A DNA stretch of 64,000 nt from Saccharopolyspora phatthalungensis (GTDB lineage Bacteria; Actinomycetota; Actinomycetes; Mycobacteriales; Pseudonocardiaceae), in assembly GCF_014203395.1 (NCBI RefSeq), contig NZ_JACHIW010000002.1, positions 682,001 to 746,000 of the forward strand. The letters are read 5' to 3'. Shown one piece after another: positions 42,144-51,407 of the stretch (position 1 is the first letter of the stretch; every line of letters begins with the position of its first letter). The notes beneath the pieces are model-generated. The model was not told where the DNA came from, searched no databases, and saw only the letters and a program-made list of their open reading frames with translations. The translations under genes were made by a program, and so were the position numbers.

Positions 42144-43418
42144 CTACTTCAGCGCGTCGCGTGCTTGCTGCACGGCCTCGGCCCACGCCTGGTCGACGGT
42201 CTGCTTACCCTCTTCCACCCGGCCCAGCGCCTGCCCGAACTTCGGCCGCACCACACTGTCCTTGGTTCCCCGGTAATTCGGCCGCAACGTATCCGCCGAC
42301 GTCGCATAAATCTGCCCCACCGGTGCATTGCTGAAATACGGATCGGTCTTACCAATCACCGCCGGGTCCTTATACGCGGCCGGCGCGCTCGGCAGACTCC
42401 CACTCTGCAAGAAGATCCGCTTCTGCTGCTCCGGCGCAGTCAACCACTTCGCGACGTCGTAGGCCTCCCGCGGATGCGCACCCTGCTTGGGCACCGTCAA
42501 GAACGAACCACCCTGACTACCGCTGTTCCCCGGCACGGTGGTCACGTCCCACTTCCCCGCATTGGCATCGCCACCCGCCGACCGGATCTGCTCCAGCATC
42601 CACGCCGGGCAGTTCATCGTCGCAAACGTGCCCTGCTTCACCGCGACGTTCCACGCCTGCGTATACGTCGTCACCCGCGCCGTCTGGCCCTTCGCCGCGA
42701 TTCCCCCCGCGATATCAAACGCCCGCCGCAGGTTCGGATTGTGATCCGCGATGAACGAATCATCCGCCTTCGCGAAGAAGTTTTCCTCGGACTGGTTCAG
42801 AATCGCGGTATAGATACTCCCCGCCGAGTCCGCGAACTTCACATCAGGCACCGCCGCACTGAACCGGTCGGCAACCCGCGCATAATCCTCCCACGTGGGC
42901 CACAACCGAGCCACCTCAGCGCGATCGGTCGGCAGCCCGGCCCGCGCGAACAGGTCACGCCGATAACACGTCGCCAGGCCCCCCATATCCGTCCCGAGCC
43001 CGAGAACGAAGCTACCGTCCTTGCTGACCCCCTGCGCCCACTTCCAGTCCGACCACTGACTCTTCAGATCCTGAGCCCCGAAATCGGCCAGATTCACGAA
43101 CTTGTCTTTCGACTGCATAAACTGCGGCATATACTGCTCTTCCACCGCAACAACGTCCGCAGCTCCATGCCCACCCGCCAACGCGGTAGCCAACCCCTTG
43201 TGATGCGCCTCAAAGTCCGAGACCTGAGCCTCCAAATGAATATTCGGATGCTGCGCCTCGTACTCCGCGAACAACGGCTCGTAACCGAACTCACCGAACG
43301 TCGCGACCTTGATCACGATTTTGCCGCTGTCAGCGCCACCCCCAGCACAGCCGCCTAACACGACCGCTAGGGCCGTAGTCACGGCCAGTACAGACCACAA
43401 CGAACGCCTTCGTGTCAT
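42144..43418 (-). CDS. Sugar ABC transporter substrate-binding lipoprotein
   Basis: 424 residues. A twin-basic N-terminus and hydrophobic segment end in the lipobox LGGC with Cys24, so it is a membrane-anchored solute-binding protein of the SBP_1 family. The mature part carries VDVVAVEEQYMPQF-like central strands, the VAKWLTAPEQQKRIF hinge-region helix, and C-terminal GRVEEGKQTVDQAWAEAVQQARDAL. ATG 43418 has AAGGAAG upstream. It heads the operon SBP-permease-permease-GH1. The beta-glucosidase suggests cello-oligosaccharides or another beta-glucoside as ligand, which is inference. Confidence 0.93.
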   Translation of the reverse strand: MTRRRSLWSVLAVTTALAVVLGGCAGGGADSGKIVIKVATFGEFGYEPLFAEYEAQHPNIHLEAQVSDFEAHHKGLATALAGGHGAADVVAVEEQYMPQFMQSKDKFVNLADFGAQDLKSQWSDWKWAQGVSKDGSFVLGLGTDMGGLATCYRRDLFARAGLPTDRAEVARLWPTWEDYARVADRFSAAVPDVKFADSAGSIYTAILNQSEENFFAKADDSFIADHNPNLRRAFDIAGGIAAKGQTARVTTYTQAWNVAVKQGTFATMNCPAWMLEQIRSAGGDANAGKWDVTTVPGNSGSQGGSFLTVPKQGAHPREAYDVAKWLTAPEQQKRIFLQSGSLPSAPAAYKDPAVIGKTDPYFSNAPVGQIYATSADTLRPNYRGTKDSVVRPKFGQALGRVEEGKQTVDQAWAEAVQQARDALK

Positions 43419-43957
43419 TGCACTTCCTTGTCTCCGGGGTCGCGACGCACTGGGCAGTGTGCCCGTTGGTCTACCGCGTACCCGACGGGTGTGTCCAGAA
43501 GAGGAAGCATAGACTGCCTGTTGGGGTAACCATGCGGCTCAGTGCGAACCGGTTCAGGTTCGTGATCTGCTCCGCCGGGCCGCCACCCGAAACCATTCGG
43601 CCACAAGGGTATTGACCGCGGAACCGGCGGTTGCGGGCACTCCGGAGAAATCGATTGCGCCCCGCTTGTCCTGGTTCGGCGGCCGGCTCGTGGATCAGTT
43701 CCGGGACCCCGGGACGTCCACTGAGGACCCGGTTCCCCAGGCACACCGCGACGCACGAGTGCGCGTCGCTGAGCAACTGCGCGGGCGGCCCCACTCCCCT
43801 GGCGTTCTCGTCGTTCACCGCACGGACAAGTTTTCTTCATCGCCGGTGTCGAAATATGCCTATTTCGACACGACCGGCCTGCCATCAGTTGGCCGCACCC
43901 ACGGACCGGACGACACCCCACGCACCGGACAACACCGCGGTCCGGGGTGCCGATCGG
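43419..43957. other. Promoter region of the beta-glucoside uptake operon
   Basis: 539 bases between the lipoprotein gene and the SsgA-like gene, both on the minus strand. The ORFs here have no recognisable domains. It contains the palindrome listed at 43546 and must hold the operon promoter. Confidence 0.4.
43546..43555. promoter_or_regulatory. Perfect palindrome GAACCGGTTC, LacI-type operator candidate
   Basis: A 10-bp perfect palindrome with the central CG typical of LacI-family operators, 127 bases upstream of the lipoprotein start. No LacI-family gene is in the window, so the regulator would be encoded elsewhere. Confidence 0.35.
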
Positions 43958-44383
43958 CTACATGTCGTGCGGGAGCAATCTGCTCAGCGCGTCGTCGATG
44001 CTCATCCACTTGTGCTCTTCGCCGGGTGCGACGACGTCGTAGGTATCGTTCAAGAATTCCATCAACTCATCGGCGTCGGCTTCGAAGGTGGCCTGGCCGG
44101 ATGGCGAGCTCAACGCGATCACGACCAATCCCGACACGTCCCGTCTAGGCCGGATTCGCACATCGCCATGCCCGCTGTCGACGACAAGCCCGTCGGCCAC
44201 CAGCTCGCGGGCGACCACCCAATCCACCTGGCCGGTCCTGCCCACGTTGAACTTGATGCCGACCTCGTACGGGTTGCGGCTGTCGTAGCGTAGTTCCACT
44301 CCAACCGGCGCGAGCACCCCTGCCGGGGCGACCAGGTTGAAGACCGTGGTGACGAGAACCGTCTGGTGATCATTGACCGTCAT
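43958..44383 (-). CDS. SsgA-like sporulation/cell-division regulator (SALP)
   Basis: 141 residues of the SsgA family, found only in morphologically complex actinomycetes. Seen: VELRYDSRNPYEVGIKFNVG, the conserved core, then VDWVVARELVADGLVVDSGHGDVRI, and the C-terminal LMEFLNDTYDVVAPGEEHKW. SsgB-type members recruit FtsZ to division sites; others act in spore wall control. ATG 44383 has AGGGAG upstream. The family fold is clear, but which SALP this is cannot be decided. It lies divergent from the SARP/LuxR gene, whose product might control it. Confidence 0.93.
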   Translation of the reverse strand: MTVNDHQTVLVTTVFNLVAPAGVLAPVGVELRYDSRNPYEVGIKFNVGRTGQVDWVVARELVADGLVVDSGHGDVRIRPRRDVSGLVVIALSSPSGQATFEADADELMEFLNDTYDVVAPGEEHKWMSIDDALSRLLPHDM

Positions 44384-44774
44384 GGCGAACTCCCTAGCGT
44401 CGTTTCCTGACCGGGAACAAGCATGGCCGCCACGACCCCATATCTTCTTCACGAAATCTCCGCCCCGTGCGCACCGTCCGGTGCCCGCCCACCGAGCAGT
44501 GGATTCCCATTCGCGAATCTCCCTCGATACCTGCGGCAAAGCGCTCAATTGAGCAGACATTCGACGACGCTCCGCAAGCGTCCGACGAGCGCGAATTCAC
44601 CCACTTGCCCGAATCTATCACCTCAGTTGCAGCCGAAAATCGCGTGCGACCGCAACCACATGTAAAAACAGGCAATCCTTCGGGCACACAGCCGGTCGGG
44701 CACGGATTCGTGCCCAAAAGTGCCCTAGTTTGGAGATGCCTCTGAATTTGCTCGAAACTGGGAATAGGGGGGTT
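44384..44774. other. Divergent promoter region between SsgA-like and SARP/LuxR genes
   Basis: About 390 bases with no convincing ORF. Two divergent promoters are expected. SARP proteins bind direct heptameric repeats, but I could not identify a clear pair by eye. Confidence 0.35.
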
Positions 44775-47700
44775 ATGCTGACGAGCGCGAGTGGCCCGCT
44801 CAAAGTCGAGTTGCTGGGACCGTCGCGCGCCTGGCTGGGGGAGAACGAGGTCGCTCTCGGTCCGGCCCGACAGCGAGCGGTGTTCGCGGTGCTGGCGTTG
44901 CATGCCAACCACGTCGTGTCCCGGCACGAACTCATCGACGCGCTGTGGGGTGAGTCGCCGCCGGCTAGCGCGGAAGGCAGCGTTTATACCTATGTTTCGG
45001 GGTTGCGACGCAGTCTGGAGCCGAATCGTTCGCGCCGGTCGACCGCGGGTGTCCTGATCTCGCAGCCCGCCGGTTACACGCTGCAGCTGGCGCCCGAAGC
45101 CCTGGATGTGCGCGTCTTCGACCGGCTGCGCGAGCAGGGACGACAACAGCTCACGGCCGGGGATCACGAGACGGCGGTGGAATCGCTGGATGCCGCGTTG
45201 GATTTGTGGCGCGGGGAGGCGCTTTCCGGTGTTCCGGGCCCCTTCGCACAACTCCAGCGCGAGCGTCTCGCGGAGTTGCGGCTGGCGACCATGGAACACC
45301 GGGCGACGGCGGTGCTCGCGTTGGGTGGCCATGTGGAGCTGGCGGCGGAGCTGGCCGGGCTGGTCCGCGAGTTCCCGCTGCGCGAGTCCCTGCGCGTGTT
45401 GCTGATGACCGCGCTCTATCGCAGCGGGCGGCCGGCGGAGGCATTGGAGGTCTTCCGGGAGACCCGCCAGGTCCTGGTCGAGGAACTCGGCATCGAACCC
45501 GGTCCCGAGCTCAGCCGGGTGCACGAGCGGATCCTGGCCAACGATCCCGCCTTGGACGCGACCCCGGCCAGGGCTGCCTCGGCCGGGGCGGCGCCGCTAT
45601 CGATCGTGCCGGCCCATGTCACCCGCGCGCTCCAGCGCAACGCCGAAAGGCGCTTCGTCGGGCGTGCGGTGCCGACCGCGCGGCTGCGGGAGCTGGTGTC
45701 GGAGGTGTTGTCGGGCCGGGGCCGGTCGGTATGGATCGAGGGTGAGCCCGGCATCGGCAAGTCGGAGTTGCTCACGGTCGCTCTGGCCGACGCCGGGCGC
45801 CGTGGTTGCCAGCTCGCGTGGGCGGTCGCCGACGAGCTCAGCCAGCGATTCCCGCTCCAGGTCATGACCGAATGCCTAGGCATCGACGCGACCGCACCGG
45901 ATACCCGGCGGACACGACTGGCCGCCACCCTGCACGGCGAGCACGCCGCGGAACCGGTGGACCAGCTGCTCGCGCTCGTCGACGAGTTGTGCGCGACCTC
46001 GCCGCTGCTGCTGGTCATCGACGACCTGCAATGGGCCGACGAAGCCAGCGTGCTGGTGTGGCATCGGCTCTGCGCGGCAACGCGCCAGCTGCCGCTGCTG
46101 CTGGTGGCGGCGACCCGTCCCGCTCCGGAACGGGTCGAGCTGCGGCAATTGCGCCGCGCCGTCGAATCACGAGACGGTGAAGTGTTCCACCTCGAACCGC
46201 TGACCGACCTGGAGACCGAGCAACTGCTCGGCGAGATCGTCGGCGCCAAACCCGGGCCCGTCCTGCGGGAAATAGCGGGCCGCGCCTCGGGAAACCCGCT
46301 GTACGTGCAAGAAATGACCGACGCTCTGATCCGCGCCAATGTCGTGGAGATCGCCAACGGCACCGCCGACGTCCCCGCCTCCTCGATCGCCGAAGCCCCC
46401 AAAACCCTCGTCGCCGCGATCGGCAGAAGGCTCGACTTCCTCTCCGCCCCCACCCGGGAAGTGCTCCGCTGGGGCGCGCTGCTCGGGCAGGAGTTCTCCG
46501 TCACCGACATCGCCGCCGCCACCGGCCGACAGGTCTTCGAACTGTTAGGGGCCTTCGAGGAAGCCGTCGCGGCCAACGTGCTCGTTGACGCGGAGACACA
46601 ACTGGCGTTCCGGCACCCGCTATTGCGTCAGGCACTCTACGACGGAATTCCGAAAGCGGTGCGAGGTGCTCTGCACCGGCAGGCGGCCGAAGCACTCGCC
46701 AGCAACGGCGCCCCGGTCAAACAGGTCGCCGAACACCTCCTTGCCGCACCGGCCGCCGACGACCGGTGGGTGCTGGAATGGTTGAGCGACAACAACGTCG
46801 CGGTCTCCAACCGCGCGCCACTGATCGCCATCGACCTGTTCGAACGCGCGCTGCAAAGCTGCCCGGCCAACGACCCCAACCGAGAGGTGCTGCTCGTCGC
46901 GCTCGTCAAGGTGCTGTTCCGGGCGGGACGCGACCCGGAAACGGAAGCGCGCCAAGCCCTCGCAATCGCGACAGACCCGTACCGGTCGGCGGAGATGCGG
47001 CAACTGCTGGCGGCGATGCTGCATCGGCGAGGCATGACACCTGCGGCGATCGACACGCTGGGAAATGCGGCCAACGATCCGGCGGTCCCGGAGATCTGGC
47101 GCGCCAGGCACCGGTCGTTGCTGGCGAACTTCCGGCGTGGCGATCTCAGCGATCTCGACGCGACCGAGAAGAGCGCCGACGAGGCTTATGCGCAGGCGAT
47201 GATCACCGATGAGCCCTACCCCATCGCGCACGCCTTGCAGACCATGTGGCTGGTGGATTCGGTGCGCAGGGACCACGCACGCGCGCTCGCGCACATCGAC
47301 CAGGCGCTGGAGGTGGTCGGTCGAGATGCCGACCTTTCCGAGTTCCGCTTCGACCTGCTGGACAACCGCACGTTCACGTTGCAGAACCTGGATCGCCTCG
47401 ACGAAGCGGAGACGACCATGCGCGCGGCCAGAGAGGTCGCGGCCCAACACATCCCGTCAAGCGGCCTGCAGGTGACCGAAGCGGTGCACTACTACTGGGT
47501 GGGCCGCTGGGACGACGCCATGCTGGCATTGCAGACCCTGACCGAGGACGGCCCGGCGATCTCCTTCTACGGGTTGCGTGAACCCGGGCCGGCGGCACTG
47601 CTTTCGCACGGCGTCGGCGCGCTGATCGCCGGACGGCGCGAAGACGTCAAGATGGCCGCGCGGCACCTCGACGCGGCCGAGGAGTATTCGCCATCCACCG

Positions 47701-48455
47701 GCGCGGAACGGGAAAGCTGCGACTTCCTGCTGGTCGCCCAGGCTCTCGTGGCCGAACAGCGCGGCGAGCAGGACAGATCGCTGTCCGTCCTCGATCCGGT
47801 CCTCAACCCCACCTTCGCGCCCCTGATGCTGCGGCACCAGTGGTTGCCCGACTTCGTCCGGCTGGCCGTCGAATTCGGCGACCACGACCGAGCGCACCAG
47901 GCATTGGAGGTCTGCCAGAACGAAGCGGCCAAGGAGAGCCAGCCGGCCCGGGCCTTCGCCGCGGCCGCCCGCTGCCAAGGGCTCATCGCGGGCGACCCCG
48001 AACCGATCATGGCCGCGGCACGGCACTACCGGGAGGTGGGACGTCGGGTCGAACTCGCCGCGGCGCTGGAGGACGCCGCCTTGCTGCTGGCGCAACGGGG
48101 TCTGCTTAAGGAGGCACAGCGCGCGCTCGACGAGGCCATCCGGCACTTCGCCGAGCTATCCGCCCGCTGGGACATCCGCCGGGCCGAATCCCGGCTGCGC
48201 AGGTTCGGGATCCGTTCGAACCCGCACACCGCACTCGTCCGCCCCGCCGACGGATGGGAAGCCCTCTCCCCCGACGAAATCCAGATCGCGATTCTCGTCG
48301 CAGAGGGCCGTTCCAACCCCGACATCGCGTCCGAATTGGCGGTGCCGCGGCGCGTGGTGCAAAGCCATGTCGCCCGCATACTGGGCAAGCTCAACGCGCA
48401 CTCCCGGGTCGCAATCGTCGACGAAGTCGGCAGGCGCGTTCCGGTCAACTCCTGA
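44775..48455 (+). CDS. Large SARP-BTAD-AAA regulator with C-terminal LuxR helix-turn-helix
   Basis: 1226 residues. Residues about 8-100 are an OmpR-type winged helix (SARP DNA-binding), with ALWGESPPASAEGSVYTYVSGLRRSL. About 100-250 is the BTAD domain (LYRSGRPAEALEVFRETRQVLVEELG). An ATPase follows with Walker A GEPGIGKSELLTVAL and Walker B LLLVIDDLQWADEA, then a long helical TPR-like part, and finally a LuxR helix-turn-helix: LSPDEIQIAILVAEGRSNPD with VVQSHVARILGKLNAHSR. Two DNA-binding domains in one chain is unusual for SARP proteins. ATG 44775 has TAGGGGGG upstream. No biosynthetic cluster is adjacent, so its target is unknown. Confidence 0.92.
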   Translation: MLTSASGPLKVELLGPSRAWLGENEVALGPARQRAVFAVLALHANHVVSRHELIDALWGESPPASAEGSVYTYVSGLRRSLEPNRSRRSTAGVLISQPAGYTLQLAPEALDVRVFDRLREQGRQQLTAGDHETAVESLDAALDLWRGEALSGVPGPFAQLQRERLAELRLATMEHRATAVLALGGHVELAAELAGLVREFPLRESLRVLLMTALYRSGRPAEALEVFRETRQVLVEELGIEPGPELSRVHERILANDPALDATPARAASAGAAPLSIVPAHVTRALQRNAERRFVGRAVPTARLRELVSEVLSGRGRSVWIEGEPGIGKSELLTVALADAGRRGCQLAWAVADELSQRFPLQVMTECLGIDATAPDTRRTRLAATLHGEHAAEPVDQLLALVDELCATSPLLLVIDDLQWADEASVLVWHRLCAATRQLPLLLVAATRPAPERVELRQLRRAVESRDGEVFHLEPLTDLETEQLLGEIVGAKPGPVLREIAGRASGNPLYVQEMTDALIRANVVEIANGTADVPASSIAEAPKTLVAAIGRRLDFLSAPTREVLRWGALLGQEFSVTDIAAATGRQVFELLGAFEEAVAANVLVDAETQLAFRHPLLRQALYDGIPKAVRGALHRQAAEALASNGAPVKQVAEHLLAAPAADDRWVLEWLSDNNVAVSNRAPLIAIDLFERALQSCPANDPNREVLLVALVKVLFRAGRDPETEARQALAIATDPYRSAEMRQLLAAMLHRRGMTPAAIDTLGNAANDPAVPEIWRARHRSLLANFRRGDLSDLDATEKSADEAYAQAMITDEPYPIAHALQTMWLVDSVRRDHARALAHIDQALEVVGRDADLSEFRFDLLDNRTFTLQNLDRLDEAETTMRAAREVAAQHIPSSGLQVTEAVHYYWVGRWDDAMLALQTLTEDGPAISFYGLREPGPAALLSHGVGALIAGRREDVKMAARHLDAAEEYSPSTGAERESCDFLLVAQALVAEQRGEQDRSLSVLDPVLNPTFAPLMLRHQWLPDFVRLAVEFGDHDRAHQALEVCQNEAAKESQPARAFAAAARCQGLIAGDPEPIMAAARHYREVGRRVELAAALEDAALLLAQRGLLKEAQRALDEAIRHFAELSARWDIRRAESRLRRFGIRSNPHTALVRPADGWEALSPDEIQIAILVAEGRSNPDIASELAVPRRVVQSHVARILGKLNAHSRVAIVDEVGRRVPVNS

Positions 48456-48479
48456 GAGTGTTTCAAAGTGGTTTACGTA

Positions 48480-48545
48480 GCGGTGCGGGTAGCAGAACCT
48501 CAGACGACGCCTGGACTCCGCCGATCCCCGACTGATGTATGCCCA
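48480..48545. repeat. Dispersed short repeat, copy 1
   Basis: CAGACGACGCCTGGACTCC and flanking bases resemble 62886-62943, with further similarity upstream (GCGGTGCGGGTAG against GCGGTGCGAGTAG) and downstream (GATCCCCGACT). On the minus strand both copies read ISRGS. It lies just after the SARP/LuxR gene. Confidence 0.5.
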
Positions 48546-48661
48546 ATACACGGCGCTGGGGCTGTCCTCGCCAGGCAACGCCTGAGAACCCGCAGCGGTG
48601 CAAGCTGAGTCCCACACCGCAAGCGGCTTACGCCGCTTACAAACAGACCGTAGCCCCAGCG

Positions 48662-48886
48662 TCAGAGGTAGTCGCTGGGGTCGACGTCCAGTAGCAGGTC
48701 GCGCAATGCCGCGCGCAACCGCTCGGCCTGCAAGGGAGTGAGGACCGCATCGGTTCCATCCGGTGCGGTCAACAGCAACTGCCTATCGGCGAATACCAGC
48801 GTCAATTCGGAGTCGCGGCCCTGCGCATCAGTGCAGGGCAGCACGCATCGGGCCGCTTTCGTGGCCATCGCATCCATGGTGAACAT
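48662..48886 (-). CDS. Small conserved-looking actinobacterial protein, function unknown
   Basis: 74 residues: ARCVLPCTDAQGRDSELTLV, ADRQLLLTAPDGTDAVLTPL and ERLRAALRDLLLDVDPSDYL. Two beta strands are followed by a helix, with an Asp-Gly turn; the pattern looks like a compact folded domain. ATG 48886 has a strong GGGGGAGG upstream, so it is very likely expressed. It lies downstream of the LuxR-type gene on the same strand after about 120 bases. I do not recognise a named family. Confidence 0.7.
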   Translation of the reverse strand: MFTMDAMATKAARCVLPCTDAQGRDSELTLVFADRQLLLTAPDGTDAVLTPLQAERLRAALRDLLLDVDPSDYL

Positions 48887-49008
48887 CGAGGTCCTCCCCC
48901 GTGCTATGCCGTTGCGAGGTTTTCGGGTTCCGGCGATTCCCCCCGGAGAGCGCGACAGAGCCGCCCCAGGTGCGGATGGCACGCTCTTAGAACCGTTTTC
49001 GGACGTGG

Positions 49009-49626
49009 TCAGATCGCCCCGGCCCGCATGGCATAAGCCACCGCGTGCGGCCGGTTGCGCAGGTTGAGGCGGCTGGTCACGCCGTAGATGACGTTCTTGA
49101 CGGTCCGTTCGGAGTAGCACAGCTTCTGCGCGATCTCCGCGGTGTCCATGCCATCGGCCATCAACCGCAGCACGTCGACTTCCCGCGTGGTCAGGCCGGA
49201 CGAGCTCAAACCGCGCGGCGTCAGCACCTCACGCTGCAGGTAGTCGATCTGCTTGAGCAGCTCGCCCAGCAGGTCGGGCGGCATCACGCCGCCGCCGTTG
49301 GCCGCCGCGAGGACGCTGTTGATCAGTCTCGCACCGGTCGCGGCCGTTCTCGGTAGCACCGCCACCACGCGGGATTCGACCGCACTGAGCACGTCGGCGG
49401 GGTTGAGTTCGTTGGTCACCAGCACGCGGGGCACGGAGACTTCTTGTGCCGACTGCCGCAAGTCGGCCAGGACCTGAGCGTTGATGCGGTCCGCGGCGAA
49501 CACGATCACGTCGGCCTCGGCATGCGTCGGCACCACGAACAACTCGGGCCGCGACTTCAGGCAGCTGGTGAGGCCGGCGAGGGTGATGGGGTCTACAGCC
49601 TGCACAGCCACTCGCACTCGGTCCAT
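49009..49626 (-). CDS. LuxR/NarL-type response-regulator-like protein with degenerate receiver
   Basis: 205 residues. The C-terminal helix-turn-helix is clear: SGLTTREVDVLRLMADGMDTAEIAQKLCYSERTVKNVIYGV. The N-terminal part resembles a receiver fold (VRVAVQAVDPITLAGLTSCL), but the strand that should end in the phosphorylated Asp reads ADVIVFAADRIN, with Ala where the Asp is expected, so phosphorylation is doubtful. ATG 49626 has GGGAGA upstream and is preferred to 49641. No histidine kinase gene is nearby. It may be an orphan, phosphorylation-independent regulator near the SARP/LuxR gene. Confidence 0.88.
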   Translation of the reverse strand: MDRVRVAVQAVDPITLAGLTSCLKSRPELFVVPTHAEADVIVFAADRINAQVLADLRQSAQEVSVPRVLVTNELNPADVLSAVESRVVAVLPRTAATGARLINSVLAAANGGGVMPPDLLGELLKQIDYLQREVLTPRGLSSSGLTTREVDVLRLMADGMDTAEIAQKLCYSERTVKNVIYGVTSRLNLRNRPHAVAYAMRAGAI

Positions 49627-49691
49627 CGGTGTCTCCCACACGTTGAGTGATGATGTGATCTCAGTGTGCGAAGCCCGTCTTCACGAATTCT

Positions 49692-49856
49692 CTATGTCAT
49701 CTCTACACGGGTTTGCCCTGGTAAAGACTGTTGCGCGAGCGACTGGCGCCGGTTCCACTCATCCAGCAGGAGGTCGATCCAGACTACGTGGAGTTGGGCC
49801 GCCTGTTCGTCTCCCGAGGCACGGCACCGCAGAACGTACTCACGAGCGTCCGCCAT
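49692..49856 (-). CDS. Small hypothetical helical protein
   Basis: A 54-codon frame reading MADAREYVLRCRASGDEQAA then VVWIDLLLDEWNRRQSLAQQ: two amphipathic helices, a pattern seen in small actinobacterial proteins of unknown role. GGAG lies seven bases before ATG 49856; the same frame extends upstream to a TTG at 49946 and the true protein may be longer. No domain is recognised. Confidence 0.4.
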   Translation of the reverse strand: MADAREYVLRCRASGDEQAAQLHVVWIDLLLDEWNRRQSLAQQSLPGQTRVEMT

Positions 49857-50040
49857 CTCGGACTCCAACTGCTGCAACGGGGACCCGGTGCCCCCCGGCA
49901 GATCGGTCGTTACCAACGCACTCCTCCTCGATCCGGTGCCCCTCAATCAACCATGCCTGAAACTCGATACGCTAGCCGATTCCACGACCAGAACTGACCG
50001 TTCGGCTAACCCACTTTGCCTCGTCACGCACCCGCCGTGT

Positions 50041-50058
50041 GGCGAAACGCGTTTCGCC
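50041..50058. promoter_or_regulatory. Perfect 18-bp palindrome, LacI-type operator or hairpin
   Basis: GGCGAAACGCGTTTCGCC is its own reverse complement. Its core GAAACGCGTTTC resembles LacI-family operators. It lies about 170 bases beyond the end of the ABC ATPase gene (minus strand), so it may be an operator for a neighbouring gene or a terminator stem. Confidence 0.4.
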
Positions 50059-50229
50059 GAGACGGTCGTCACAGTGGCTGGTCAGCACGTCCCCCTGGGC
50101 TGCACTCCTGGGCAGACCGCGGCGACCCGGGTTCTCCTTCGTCCGGCCCAAGCCGACGATGGAGGACCCGGTAGACGGTCGAGGCGTACCACCCCGCCCG
50201 ACCGCCGCCACATCTGCGGAACTCGCTGG

Positions 50230-51324
50230 TCAGCCGGTGATGCGTTGGGTGGTGTTGGGGTCGAAGGTGTGGATTTCGGTGGTGTTGCGGATGGTGACGC
50301 GGATTTTCTGGTTGATTTGGGGTGGGGTGCGGCCGTCGACGCGGACGACGATTTTGTGGTCGGTGTCGCCGATGAGGCCGTGTAGGTAGGCGTCGGAGCC
50401 GAGTTCTTCGACCAGGCGGATGGTGAGGTCGAAGCCGTTTTCGGTGTCGGTAGCCGGTCGCAGGGATTCGGGGCGGATGCCGAAGGTGACCTCGGCGAGT
50501 TGGTGGGTGGTGGCGTGGGTGAGCACGGTGCGGGGCAGGGGGATGCTCAGTCCGCCGATCTGCACGCCGGTGGCGTCGAGGGGCAGGGTGAGCAGGTTCA
50601 TGGCGGGTGAGCCGATGAAGCCGGCGACGAAGGAGTTGGCGGGGTGGTCGTAGAGTTCGCGGGGGCTGGCGCATTGCTGGAGCACGCCGTCGGCGAGCAC
50701 GGCGACGCGGTCGCCCATGGTCATGGCTTCGACCTGGTCGTGGGTGACGTAGAGGGTGGTGGTGCCCAGGCGTTGCTGGAGTGCGGCGATGTTGGCGCGG
50801 GTTTCCACGCGGAGTTTGGCGTCGAGGTTGGACAGGGGTTCGTCCATGAGGAACACGCTGGGTTCGCGCACGATGGCCCGGCCCATGGCCACTCGTTGGC
50901 GTTGGCCGCCGGAGAGGGCTTTGGGTTTGCGGTCGAGGTATTTGGTCAGATCCAGCATCGCGGCGGCTTCGGCGACTTTGTCTTTGATCTGGGCGGCGGG
51001 CATGCGGCGGAGTTTGAGGGCGAAGCCCATGTTCTCCCCGACACTCATGTGGGGGTAGAGGGCGTAGGACTGGAAGACCATCGCGATGTCGCGGTCTTTG
51101 GGTGCCAGGGTGCTCACCGCCCGGTGGCCGATGCGGATCTCTCCTTCGTCGACGGCTTCCAGCCCGGCCAGCATGCGCAGGGCGGTGGATTTACCCGATC
51201 CCGAGGGGCCGACCAGGACCAGGAACTCGCCGTCGTCGATGGAGAGGTTGAGGCGGTCGACCGCGCGCACGGCGTGGGTGCCGCTGTAGATGCGGGAAGC
51301 CTCCGCGTAGGCGACTTCTGCCAT
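50230..51324 (-). CDS. Sugar ABC transporter ATPase (UgpC/MsiK type)
   Basis: 364 residues. The nucleotide-binding domain has Walker A GPSGSGKST, Q-loop AMVFQSYALYPHMSV, signature LSGGQRQRVAMGRAIVREP, Walker B VFLMDEPLSNLDAKL and the switch His in YVTHDQVEAMTMGDR. The C-terminal 120 residues are a TOBE regulatory domain (FGIRPESLRPATDTEN and following). This is the type used by several sugar importers in actinomycetes (MsiK-like). ATG 51324 has GGAGGCAG upstream. It is the fourth gene of its operon, about 85 bases after the MalG-type permease. It may also power the ATPase-less importer at 40.2-43.4 kb, which is inference. Confidence 0.95.
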   Translation of the reverse strand: MAEVAYAEASRIYSGTHAVRAVDRLNLSIDDGEFLVLVGPSGSGKSTALRMLAGLEAVDEGEIRIGHRAVSTLAPKDRDIAMVFQSYALYPHMSVGENMGFALKLRRMPAAQIKDKVAEAAAMLDLTKYLDRKPKALSGGQRQRVAMGRAIVREPSVFLMDEPLSNLDAKLRVETRANIAALQQRLGTTTLYVTHDQVEAMTMGDRVAVLADGVLQQCASPRELYDHPANSFVAGFIGSPAMNLLTLPLDATGVQIGGLSIPLPRTVLTHATTHQLAEVTFGIRPESLRPATDTENGFDLTIRLVEELGSDAYLHGLIGDTDHKIVVRVDGRTPPQINQKIRVTIRNTTEIHTFDPNTTQRITG

Positions 51325-51407
51325 GATGTGCTGCCTCCAAGTCTGTGCCCGGGACGTTCGGCTGTCCCCGGGGCGTCCGGGAAAAAGCGTTTGGGGTGTG
51401 TGGGGGG

